A stretch of 64,000 nt of DNA from the NCBI GenBank assembly GCA_021229015.1, contig CM037790.1, forward strand, positions 53,298,901 to 53,362,900. The letters run 5' to 3'. The position numbers and the translations under genes were made by a program. Shown here piece by piece: positions 10,854-20,559 of the stretch. The notes under the pieces were generated by a model, which saw only the letters and a list, made by a program, of their open reading frames with translations, ran no database searches and had not been told where the DNA came from. Position 1 is the first letter of the stretch; each line of letters begins with the position of its first letter. This DNA is from Solen grandis (Eukaryota; Mollusca; Bivalvia; Adapedonta; Solenidae).

Positions 10854-13171
10854 AAATAGAATGAATCTTGAACAGTTAGTAGAGCACTTTAAAACGTTAT
10901 ATAGTGACACTGAAATCGATGATATTGATGATACATACAGACAAACATATTCATCAGAAAACCATGATAATATACTCGACGATGTAATTACAACTGAAGA
11001 ACTAAGAAAAGCTATATGTCACAAAATAACGGTAAAAGCTGTGGAAATGATGAGACTGTCGCAGAAATGTTTAAATGTAGCTTCGATTATATCTCTAATC
11101 TATTGTTAAAATTATTTAACAAAATATTTTCAAGTGGACAATATCCAGAATCTTGGGGCGAGGGAATTATAGTTCCCATATTTAAAAGCGGTAATATAGA
11201 AGACCCCAGCAAATATAGAGGAATAACACTTATCAATACTATTAGTAAAATTTACTCCCAAGTTCTTTTAAATAGACTGACAAAGTGGTGCACAATTAAC
11301 AAAAAAATCACCCCAAATCAATTTGGTTTTCAGAAGGGAAGGTCTACTATAGATGCTATTTATGTATTACATGCAATTATATCGAAAACTCTTAACTCAA
11401 AACAAAAACTTTATTGTGCTTTTTTGGATTTCCAGCAATGTTTTGATAAAATAAATCGGTTATGTTTATGGCAGAAACTAGAAAAAGAAAATATAAGTCC
11501 TACATTTTTAAATAGTTTAAAATCTATGTATGCAAAAGTAAGATCATGTGTTCGTTATAAAAATGAAAAGTCAAACTTCTTTACCTCAAATATCGGACTT
11601 AAACAGGGGGATCCGAGCTCCAATTTGCTATTTTTACTATTTGTAAATGATATATCAGACAATATTAATTCCAATATTGATGGCATTTTCAGAATTAACG
11701 AGTAAAAGTTATTTATTTTAATGTTCGCAGACGATACCGTCTTGTTTGCCCATACACCACAAGCACTCCAGTCTATGTTAAATGATATGGAACGATACTG
11801 TCAAAACAGTCACTTAAAACTAAATACCGAAAAATCCAAAATTATGATTTTTGAAAAAGGCCGACATACAACAGAAGAATTTATCTTATGTGGAAATAAA
11901 CTTGAGGTTGTTCATTCTTTTAAATACCTGGGAATAACATTCTTTAAAAATGGCAAATGGTATAGAACCCAAAAAGCTTTGGCACAAAGGTCAGCACATG
12001 CTAAATACATAACCTTTTTATTATATTTAATCAATTAGAACTATTACCCAAAGAAAAATGTGAACTTTTTGATAGTCTTGTTGGTTCAATTCTTAATTAT
12101 GGAGCTGAAGTTATTGGCTACAACAAAACAAAATTCATTGAGCAAATTCATAATAAATTTTTAAGAAAAATATTACATGTTAAAAAAACTGCTAATGTTT
12201 ATGGTTTATATGGAGAACTAGGACGATTCCCAATGAAAATTAAATCTCAATTAAGTTTACTTAAATATTGGACTAAGATTATTAGCACAGATAATGATAC
12301 ACTTAAGACACTATACAACATGATGATACATGACTTAGAATTTAGAAAACAACAACACTTACCAAGGAATGAATTGGGCATTCCAAGTAAAAAATATTTT
12401 AAACAGACTTGGATTAACAAATCTTTGATTAGAACAATTAAATGAAAATTTAAATACTAAATATTTATATACAACCATTAAACTAAGGCTCATAGATAAT
12501 TTTAAACAAACATGGTACAGTAGTGTACATAACTCACCCAAACTTCAATATTATAGCTTATATAAACATAATTTTGAACAAGAAAAATACCTATCTTGCA
12601 TAAATATTAAAAAATATAGAATTTCATTGAGCAAATTTAGACTTTCGACTCACGATTTGGCGATAGAAACAGGTAGATATGATAATTAAATTAAAAATAT
12701 GTTAACAAAAATTTTCCAAAAAATATTTAGAAATAAATTTTTTAAACCATACTATTGTCATTGGCCAAATTAAAAAATTTTACACTTTAATGTCTAGTAC
12801 ATCGATCAAAACTTTAAATAATATCGCTAAGTTCATTTATCATGCTATGGCTTTACGAGAAACTACTTAATATTCTTAATATTCATTATTAATCCTGTGA
12901 TGATATTAACTTATGTAAAACAGATACTATTATTACTACTATTATTTTATACAATGACCATTACTTCTCTTCTTTGTACCTGAGAGTTAGATTTATTTTA
13001 TATAATGACATACCATTATACAACAACATATAACATATAGCTTCCTGTAAAATTATATGTAACCACATATATTTACATGTAGTTTATGCTACCTTTTTAC
13101 TGTGTTTATGGCTACAAACATGTATTTTGTTTAATGCCTAATAAACTTCTGTTCAGTTCTGTTCTGTTCAG
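10854..13171 (+). pseudogene. decayed non-LTR retrotransposon (LINE), reverse transcriptase, + strand
   Basis: The conceptual product is a Jockey/CR1-like reverse transcriptase. Visible in order: an N-terminal stretch (LEQLVEHFKTLYSD), KYRGITLINTISKIYSQVL, QFGFQKGRSTIDAIYVL, motif A (FLDFQQCFDKI), the GLKQGDPSSNLLFLLF motif, the catalytic FADD box at about 11724-11735, then KYLGITFF. The C-terminal domain extends past 12445, and near 12610-12690 reads FRLSTHDLAIETGRYDN. Lesions: a frameshift near 11013-11020; an in-frame TAA at 11703-11705 just before FADD; a frameshift near 12000-12040; another after 12440. The 3' end is a short (TTCTG)n-type tail at about 13149-13171, typical of LINE termini. 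The 5' end is cut by the gap. Not active. Confidence 0.88.
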
Positions 13172-13920
13172 AACCATATAGCAAGACAGATCTTATGTAA
13201 AATGAGTAGATATGATCTCTGGTAGCAATTGGCAGTTGTTTGCTTGTTAGGACTGGGAGGAGCTCTCAATTTGTTCCAGGCGGACTTGCAGCGTGTTATT
13301 GCAGCTAGTTCACAACCCCCTCCAGATGACAGAGTGTCTCCAAGGTAGCAGAAGTCAGCTATAACATCCAACTTTTCCTCTTTGACTGGTCTACCATCAA
13401 TAGGTCGAGCTTGTCCATTGCAGCGTGGACACCTGTAGCTCATGTCAAATTTAAGAGGGCCCTTGATACCACTGCATTTCTTGTGGACTCAGTTTGAGCA
13501 GTTGGTAAAAAAGATGGAGTTTCTGCCTGTGCCGCTTAAGCAAACAGCACTGGGGTGCTTTCCTATTCTTCTCAGAGAATCAAGATTGGGACCATAGATC
13601 ATTACTTTGGTCTTATTCATGTTTACTCTGAGACCTTTCTCCTCCAGCCTTTCTTTAACTTCTGCACTCTCTCCAACAGTGCTTCTATGGAGGTGTCAAC
13701 AATAGCCAGGTCATCAGCATACAGGATCTTCAAAGGACAGCTTGTGCAGAACTCAGATGACAATGCCTTCAGTACAATTATAAATAGTAATGGGCTTAGT
13801 ACAGAGCCTTGATGAGCATCCACATTGACATAAAATTTGTCACTGTAGCCATCACCAACACAACACTACTTTTAGCATTGGAGTACATGGATTTTACAGT
13901 TTGGACAAGCCATTCTTCAA
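13172..13920 (-). pseudogene. second LINE reverse-transcriptase fragment, minus strand
   Basis: Read on the minus strand from about 13917: EEWLVQTVKSMYSNAKS, then after a frameshift GDGYSDKFYVNVDAHQGS and VLSPLLF. Next come the YADD box (ILYADDLAIV, about 13700-13730), VNMNKTKVMIYG, and a zinc-ribbon-like segment (VHKKCSGIKG ... YRCPRC). The last part is FCYLGDTLSSGGGCELAA and ITRCKSAWNKL. A TGA replaces the expected Trp before VHKKC. It belongs to a different LINE lineage from the + strand copy it abuts, because the RT motifs and the zinc-ribbon insert differ. The two elements meet tail to tail near 13171. Confidence 0.82.
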
Positions 13921-13961
13921 CACCTAATCTAATATTATTTTCAATAAGTAAACGTTTTCAA

Positions 13962-14767
13962 TAGGGCTGAAACGGTACAGGACCCTCACGGTACGGTACA
14001 CGGTATTAGGGTTTCAGTACGGTACATTTTCGCTACATTTTTTTCTCAATACTGATGATATAAATTCTCACTTTGTCTAAAGAATACTGCAGACTCACAA
14101 TCAGAAGAGAAACACAAAACTCACTAAACTTTTAATAACCATCTGGTTTGAACCTTAACAACAACAAAACAAGGTATCTAAATCCATCATTCTGCACAAC
14201 AGAGTATGGCCCCATGTCGTAGGCAATGAAACTTGCTATTGCGTTGGTAATAGTTTGTGCACGAGGGCTGTTCTGTGACAGTTTTTTTCCAAAAACATCA
14301 GAAAGTTTCAATTGACTTTTAGGTGTATTCTCTTTTGTTTTTTCCGGCTTACCGATTTCTTGATGTTTTCTGTCTTGATGTTTTTGCAGATCTGATGTAT
14401 TACCTGCTTTGTATGAAATATCTGCAAAGCATATCTTGCAAACAGCAATTTCTCTCGATGAACCTTCGTGGAAACCAAATTATTTCCAAACTTTAGATCG
14501 AAAAGATGCAGGTGCATCAGTAAGTTTGACAGCATTATTCTCACCGGACGCCATTTGTAAACTAACAACGAGACGAGGACAGTATGAAAATTTTCATTGG
14601 CTTAAAGCGTCAATATAGAACCAATCAAAAGCGCGCTTATACAATGCTCAATTATTTTTTGTTTCGGCCTCGGTACGTATCATAACCTTACTTAAATGGA
14701 CCGTGTACCGTACTGTGAGACAAAATACCGCGGTACGTCTGTACCGAACTGTACCGTTTCTCCTCTA
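13962..14767. mobile_element. hAT DNA transposon, internally deleted, with 8-bp target duplication
   Basis: The termini are TAGGGCTGAAACGGTACAG at the left and, reverse-complemented from the right, TAGAGGAGAAACGGTACAG: 16 of 19 positions match. The element is flanked by exact copies of GTTTTCAA at 13954-13961 and 14768-14775, the 8-bp duplication expected of hAT insertions. Extra GGTAC-type words cluster near both ends. The 806-bp length and the truncated transposase inside (14132-14554) show a non-autonomous deletion derivative. Confidence 0.92.
14132..14554 (-). pseudogene. N-terminal remnant of a BED-finger (ZBED-type) hAT transposase
   Basis: On the minus strand an ATG at 14554 opens a 141-codon frame ending at TAA 14132-14134, interrupted by one in-frame TAA at codon 25 (after KVWK). 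It encodes a BED zinc finger with C39-x2-C42 and H59-x4-H64 in the context VCKICFADISYKAGNTS, LQKHQDRKH. It then enters the start of the transposase core (ITNAIASFIAYDMGPYS, FRYL), as in ZBED1/ZBED4-like Ac-family transposases. After FRYL the catalytic and dimerisation regions are missing, so the product could at most be a DNA-binding fragment. Confidence 0.82.
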
Positions 14768-14894
14768 GTTTTCAAATATCGGTTAAAGTGTTCAGAAAAC
14801 ATTATTAGCAAGACCTATATATCAAAAAGTATTAGAAGGCTGTAATAATCAGTAACAACTAATAATACTGAAATATATATATTTTAAAGGTATC

Positions 14895-15400
14895 ACACAG
14901 ACAGACTACTTCATGATGAGGAGAGGGGAGATCAGCATGCTAGCAGGCCACGAAGACAGTCTTCCCGATGGTAAAGATCAAGGGCTGAGTGTTTTGTCTG
15001 ACCAACCAGATGTACAAGAAGGTCCTTAGTCTTGGATTGGGGCCAGCGTATTCAGAGGCCACAGACAAGTACAGTTTGTCAGGAAGTTGTCAGCGCTCCC
15101 CTGTCTACTAGCTGAGAACATCAGGCCAGCCTTCGAGAGCTCCTGTTGGAGGAGTCAAAGACGGTTGCGGTAAACATCAGACTGGTATCTGAACATCTGC
15201 TGATGAGGGTTAGAGAACAAAGAGTGTGGCCACCCACAGAAAGATCTTCCAAGTTGTGGGATCAGTATGATTTGAGGAGATCTCTACATCGCAGCTGTTG
15301 TGGTCCTGCAGCGGCATCCTCGGGCTGGCCGCAAACACATCCAGAACCCCAGACTACCCGGATGATGATGAGGAATGAGGATTGAGCTACCCTGATGTCT
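14895..15400 (+). pseudogene. degenerate MULE-type transposase fragment
   Basis: A GC-richer block. Short frames read GLGPAYSEATDKYS, RQVQFVRKLSALPCLLAENI then RPAFES, and LLEESKTVAVNIRL, followed by RVWPPTERSS. The order (FVRKLxALPxLPxEHIxPAF then a WPP motif) resembles the C-terminal half of FLYWCH/MULE-type transposases found in invertebrates. At least two frame changes separate the pieces. It is a different lineage from the MULE at 22.5-27.1 kb. The identification rests on motif memory only. Confidence 0.4.
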
Positions 15401-16362
15401 AGGACGAAGACTGATGATGAAAACACAGCTATAAATAACTTGTAAATACTTGTGAATATAGTTTTGTTTGTATATTTATATATATATGTATGTACGTGAG
15501 TGTGTCTACGATTGTATTGTTGCCTTCATTCAACTGATAAATGAATTTCATTATTTATATAATGTATATATGTGTAACACAGTGTTGATTTTCTTTGTTC
15601 TTAATTTGTTTATTCTTAATTTGTGTTATTAAAATTTATGAAGCTTACACATCTTCTTCTTCTTTTTCACATATAAGTGGTCCAAATTAAATGAAATGAG
15701 TTGATTAAGAGTGTTGTGTGCGTGTGTATGTGGTTAATTTACGAAACTTAAACTTAAGCATATAATCCTCTTCGCATACATGATCCAATTATCAAAAGAG
15801 GCGAGAAGCTCTTCAAGTATACAAGAACAATTAAAACTTAATTTTATATTAAATACATAATACAGTCCATTTAAGATAATTCGGAATGCGATTTTTGTTT
15901 TGAAGGCATTATTCAAATAAATGTCACGGTCCCGTCAAGTTGATCTATATATCTCATTTAAGTTAATTGCAATAATTCATTTTACAATTACTTGGATAAA
16001 TGCAGCAATTTGAACTTTATTTCAGACCCAACAAGCAATCAAGTTCTTGATCAATGACACAATAGTTTGGACGCTGTGTCACCGTAATTTACACACATGC
16101 GTATTTTTCATACCTATGTTGATTGGCGGTCATTTGAATTTAAGTGATGCAAACCATTGAGAATCATGTGTTGGCACATGTCACTTGATTGTCAAGAGTG
16201 TTAACAAACAAACTATGTGAATTTTTATTTAACTATAAATATCAGTGAGTGTTCGAACCTCACTTTGCTTTTGTCGTATGCTCTGCAAGAGTAATATCAC
16301 GCTATCAATAACAAAGATTCATAGATTACAGATGAATTTGTAAGTTACCATTTATTATTCGA
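15401..16362. other. AT-rich stretch with no identified feature
   Basis: It contains a short (TA)n-like run near 15475-15490 and no convincing coding or repeat structure. Confidence 0.4.
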
Positions 16363-17285
16363 GTAATTCAGTGAAGGGCCAAGGTCAGCTGGGAGGACAG
16401 CTGAATAGAGAGGTTATTCAGTGAAGGGCCAGGGTCAGCTGGGAGGACAGCTGAATAGAGAGGTAATTCAGTGAAGGGCCAGGGTCAGCTGGGAGGACAG
16501 CTGAATAGAGAGGTTATTCAGTGAAGGGCCAAGGTCAGCTTGGAGGACAGCTGAATAGAGAGGTAATTCAGTGAAGGGCCAAGGTCAGCTGGGAGGACAG
16601 CTGAATAGAGAGGTAATTCAGTGAAGGGCCAGGGTCAGCTGGGAGGACAGCTGAATAGAGAGGTAATTCAGTGAAGGGCCAAGGTCAGCTGGGAGGACAG
16701 CTGAATAGAGAGGTTATTCAGTGAAGGGCCAGGGTCAGCTGGGAGGACAGCTGAATAGAGAGGTTATTCAGTGAAGGGCCAGGGTCAGCTGGGAGGACAG
16801 CTGAATAGAGAGGTTATTCAGTGAAGGGCCAGGGTCAGCTGTGAGGACAGCTGAATAGAGAGGTAATTCAGTGAAGGGCCAGGGTCAGCTGGGAGGACAG
16901 CTGAATAGAGAGGTAATTCAGTGAAGGGCCAGGGTCAGCTGGGAGGACAGCTGAATAGAGAGGTAATTCAGTGAAGGGCCAGGGTCAGCTGGGAGGACAG
17001 CTGAATAGAGAGGTTATTCAGTGAAGGGCCAAGGTCAGCTGGGAGGACAGCTGAATAGAGAGGTTATTCAGTGAAGGGCCAAGGTCAGCTGGGAGGACAG
17101 CTGAATAGAGAGGTAATTCAGTGAAGGGCCAAGGTCAGCTGGGAGGACAGCTGAATAGAGAGGTTATTCAGTGAAGGGCCAAGGTCAGCTGGGAGGACAG
17201 CTGAATAGAGAGGTAATTCAGTGAAGGGCCAAGGTCAGCTGGGAGGACAGCTGAATAGAGAGGTAATTCAGTGAAGGGCCAAGGT
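16363..17285. repeat. 50-bp minisatellite/satellite array, 18.5 copies
   Basis: The unit is exactly 50 bp (it starts GTAATTCAGTGAAGGGCCAA and ends GCTGAATAGAGAG). Eighteen full units run from 16363 to 17262, followed by a 23-bp partial copy. The units differ almost only at two positions (GTA/GTT at the start; CCAAGG/CCAGGG in the middle), plus singletons at units 4 and 10. Each unit contains the inverted repeat TCAGCT-8 nt-AGCTGA. The strict period and low divergence indicate recent expansion or homogenisation. Confidence 0.97.
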
Positions 17286-18068
17286 TAAAATTAAGGCTTG
17301 TAAAAAATGTTTATTGTTGACTATGTTGTGCTTTAATATGTGATTTATGATTTTTATGCAGAATAAAATAAAACATAAGACATAACCGTATTCTATATTT
17401 TATAAACATGCATATAATATGCCAACTGATTATCACGAGTGTACTTCTTACAAATACACAAAATGTCCACCAGTAGGTAAACACGGTAATTAGGATGACA
17501 TGATTTTTCAAACATTAAATCTCATTTAAAATATATCATAATTGGCCGAATATAATTCGTATTACAATACACTTTCAACAGAAACAAAATATCAATTTAA
17601 GCATAATTAAAAATAAATTCGTACAAACCTCATCAAATCTAATAAAACATATATTAAAATTATTATTTAAACACTTCAATACATGCAACAAAGTGGTTTT
17701 ATAAACTGGTTCACACGTCTTATGAAATGATTCAATCGTCCAATTCCTTTTTTGGAAATTTTTTGGGAAGATATTGTTTTTTTTAAAAAAAATTTTTTGT
17801 TAATTTTTCTTGCAATAACTTCTTATGCTGTCGAGACTTGGATACTCCACGATATATAAAGTTTCATAGCTTAATTTTTATTAATCTAATAAATTATACG
17901 ACCAGGAGTGTCACAAGGAAAATTAACTTTTATAAAGTTGTTTAGACCGCACTGACAGGTTACACAAAGTTGTTAAAATGGTAATATAATATTTCAGTCT
18001 TGCGCTCAATGACTGAACTGGTTGGCCAAGTGACAGTGTCATGATAATGTGACTGGGTGTGAAATCAT
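17286..18068. other. AT-rich stretch with no identified feature
   Basis: Long T and A runs near 17770-17810; no motif or coding signal recognised. Confidence 0.4.
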
Positions 18069-18163
18069 GCCACTCACAGGTGCCTGATGAGTGTCCCTAT
18101 GTATATATAGTTATATAAAAGAGTAAGTTACTAAATGTACTCATCAGGTACCTGTGGTGCCAC
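18069..18163. repeat. imperfect 25-bp inverted repeat with 45-nt spacer
   Basis: The arm at 18069-18093 (containing CACTCACAGGTGCCTGATGA) is matched in reverse complement by 18139-18163 (ACTCATCAGGTACCTGTGGT) with a few mismatches. It lies just past the 3' end of the minus-strand LINE copy. It may be that LINE's 3' UTR structure or a separate foldback. Confidence 0.65.
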
Positions 18164-18460
18164 TTGTCTATGGTGTGAACCGCAGCGTAGTGTATATCTG
18201 TAGACTAAAGTCCCATGACTGAAATGGATACGAAATGTTATCTGAATCTGAAACAAATATGTTGTAGATCCCAATACTGGGTTTTACACAACAGAAGAAG
18301 AGCTCCGCACTATTGGCGGTGGCTCTTTTAGGCATTTTTGAATGCCTCAACAGAGCCAGCATGCACTATATTATCAGGGAGATGATTCCAGTGAATCACA
18401 GTGTCCACAAAGAATGAATTTTCATATTGTTTAGAGTTTGATGATGGTATTTCCAGACCC

Positions 18461-19566
18461 AGGGGTTTTTTTTAGGAACAGGGGAAGACGCTGGACACTG
18501 GTCAAAAGGGGAAAAATCATGCGAAAAATTACAAATTTGGGGAAAATTCAGTATATTATGTATTCTTCATTTTGCATGAATAAACACAGTTTATGCCACT
18601 GACTGTCTTTTTTACTTTCATTTATAAGTGGTCTATTTAGCCTACAAAGGCATGTCTCTTTGTTTTCTGTCCTTAAACATATCAACAATAAGTTCATAGT
18701 CATCTTCTGTTAACTGATCAGGCCACAGGTTAAAAAGTTCGCAATATTTACACATGTAACCTTTTTTGGATGAACTATAATACAGCCAAGTATACTGAGA
18801 TTCATAAATTTGTTGGCTGAAACGACGACTGTCTGTTTTTGTTTCTTTTGATGTTGAACTTTCAATTTTAATTGGAGAGTCAGTAACTGATGTAGTTTTA
18901 GTTTTGCATGACGACTGTTCCTGTTCAGAAAATGAGGTAGCGCCACTAACTGTACCACTAGTACATGTTTGTTTTGGTTCATCGACGTCGGACGACGTAT
19001 ATGGCCCACTTCCGGTTTCACTTAGGAGTTTATTTTCATCTGCAATTTTGTCTTCATCTTTCTTACCTAGCTCACTTTCAGAGCTTGCAGAAGTCGCCAA
19101 CTTAAAAAATGTATCTATTCGTTTTGTGTCTTTAGAATCAGATAGTTTTATTTTTTTATTGTAATTTTTCCAGTTGTTGGACATGATGACAATAAACACC
19201 GGCGGAAATAAACACTTGTATGGTTTCCGCTATCGTATATACACAGTTTCTCATGCCGGGTCACAATTGGTACCCATTATCGCAAAACAGCGAGCGTCGA
19301 ATGCTAGGACGCAATGAATGTCTATTTTTAGTAACACTGTCAGACAATAACTCGGTATCGTGTGTACATAGTTTATAAACAAAAACTCATTAAAAAAGCA
19401 CTGATTTAAGTTGAAATAAATTTTTAAAAGTAGAAATTAAGCATTTAATTACTTTTTGATAAAAAATTAATACTTTACAAGGGGAAAAGTGGTTTTCAAT
19501 GGGGAATTTTTATCCAGGGGAAGACGCCGACTATCGGCGTCAGTTTGTTAAGGAAAAAAACCCCTG
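18461..19566 (-). mobile_element. hAT-like DNA transposon inserted in a LINE
   Basis: The ends are (C)AGGGGTTTTTTT on the left and, reverse-complemented from the right, CAGGGGTTTTTTT. Both ends carry GGGGAAGACGC-type words just inside. AGACCC is present at 18455-18460 and again at 19567-19572, a 6-bp apparent target duplication rather than the 8 bp classical for hAT. Removing the element rejoins the LINE reading frame, which confirms the boundaries independently. It carries one short minus-strand ORF (18642-19184) and no catalytic domain, so it is non-autonomous. Confidence 0.85.
18642..19184 (-). CDS. TTF-type zinc-finger N-terminal transposase fragment
   Basis: The frame is open for 180 codons from ATG 19184 (the longer frame starts at a GTG five codons upstream, so the ATG is preferred). 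It has a basic N-terminus (MSNNWKNYNKKIKL), KRIDTFF, then a long Ser/Thr/Glu-rich low-complexity region. From about residue 120 it has a TTF-like zinc-finger segment, RRFSQQIYESQYTWLYYSSS, with a CxxC pair (C145, C148) in GYMCKYCELF. This matches the N-terminus of ZMYM1-like hAT proteins, which normally continue into a large catalytic domain. Here it stops after RKQRDMPL. At most it encodes a DNA-binding fragment. Confidence 0.6.
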   Translation of the reverse strand: MSNNWKNYNKKIKLSDSKDTKRIDTFFKLATSASSESELGKKDEDKIADENKLLSETGSGPYTSSDVDEPKQTCTSGTVSGATSFSEQEQSSCKTKTTSVTDSPIKIESSTSKETKTDSRRFSQQIYESQYTWLYYSSSKKGYMCKYCELFNLWPDQLTEDDYELIVDMFKDRKQRDMPL

Positions 19567-19891
19567 AGACCCTTTGAATTTTTGCAAATGCGTTTTTCTA
19601 ATATATTTGATGTTTTGCAGCCATTAAATTTTTTTTTTTTATTGTCCTTTTAGGTCTGGTGAATTTCACAAAATCTGATGTTGGCAGTTCTGGAACTAAC
19701 CCCTCAACCACCTTATACATTAATATTAATCTGAGGCTTAGGCGTCTGTCTCGTAAAGATTCTAGTTCAAGTTCTTGTTTCATTTTTGATATTGTCCCTG
19801 GTGTTCTGCTTGTATCTCTTTTTATGAACCTTACTGCCCTGTTTTGGATTCTTTCTAGTTTGTCTATATTGTCTTTCTAATAGGGATTCCA

Positions 19892-19893
<2 letters not shown>

Positions 19894-19925
<32 letters not shown>
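19894..19925. repeat. (TG)n microsatellite
   Basis: 32 bp of perfect TG dinucleotides, marking the 5'-truncation point of the minus-strand LINE. Confidence 0.95.
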
Positions 19926-19926
<1 letters not shown>

Positions 19927-20559
19927 TACAAAGAAACTTTACTATTTATTATGCAGTTGACAAATTTTTTTTCGTCACATCCAACTGTTAACCTCCATAG
20001 AAACACTCTTATTTGATATCAGATTTTTAAGATATCCCGGAGTTACCCAAATTCGACGCAATAAGGCTTCGGCATTATCGTGACAAAATGCGGATGGGGA
20101 TTTTCGTTAGGTTATTGCATATATTTTAGCAACAAAGTCTTTTTGTTTAATTTATGTATTTAACCAATCTTTCCCATGCTTTATTACCGATGAAATGTAA
20201 ACAAATATGGCGACAGTGACATCTTACCTCGTTCGGAGTTACCGTCCCAAATTCGACGCTTTTGATTGGCTACTGGATATCGGCTGCACTGGCGCCTTGG
20301 TATGGTGTACAATATGTGTCATAGCACGAAATTAATGTTCAGACAGTTTTTAACGCGAAAATGACCAGAACTAGAACAATTTAACTGTAAAACATATTTA
20401 CAATGGCAGCTTCTATTTTTGAAGTCTAATATTTTGCACAGGCTGGGCACAAGAAAGTGTCACCACGCCTGATAACTCTAATTGGGGAGCAAAATGCTAG
20501 GTGAACCCAATTTTGGCAAGACTCACACTGTCCCCACTGAACAATTTTGATGTGATCAA

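Larger units (their letters stand above)
18170..19893 (-). pseudogene. LINE C-terminal region, minus strand, split by a DNA transposon
   Basis: The minus strand from 19890 reads NIDKLERIQNRAVRFIKRDT, SRTPGTISKMKQELELESL, RDRRLSLRLILMYKVVEGLV and PELPTSDFVKFTRPKRT, the C-terminal domain after the RT core of a LINE. It is interrupted at 19567. After the insertion (18461-19566) the same reading resumes below 18455 with SSNSKQYENSFFVDTVIHWN, HLPDNIVHAGSVEAFKN, the family's usual C-terminus. The copy starts 5'-truncated at a (TG)n microsatellite, and stops occur in several places. Confidence 0.78.

Noticed and set aside
10254..10910. Open frames over the CRE repeat and across the 100-N gap
   Set aside because: One is repeat-derived and the other bridges unknown sequence, so neither is evidence of a gene. 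The RT similarity starts only after the gap.
16363..17285. CRISPR-like array
   Set aside because: Units are contiguous with no unique spacers, and the genome is eukaryotic; it is a tandem satellite.
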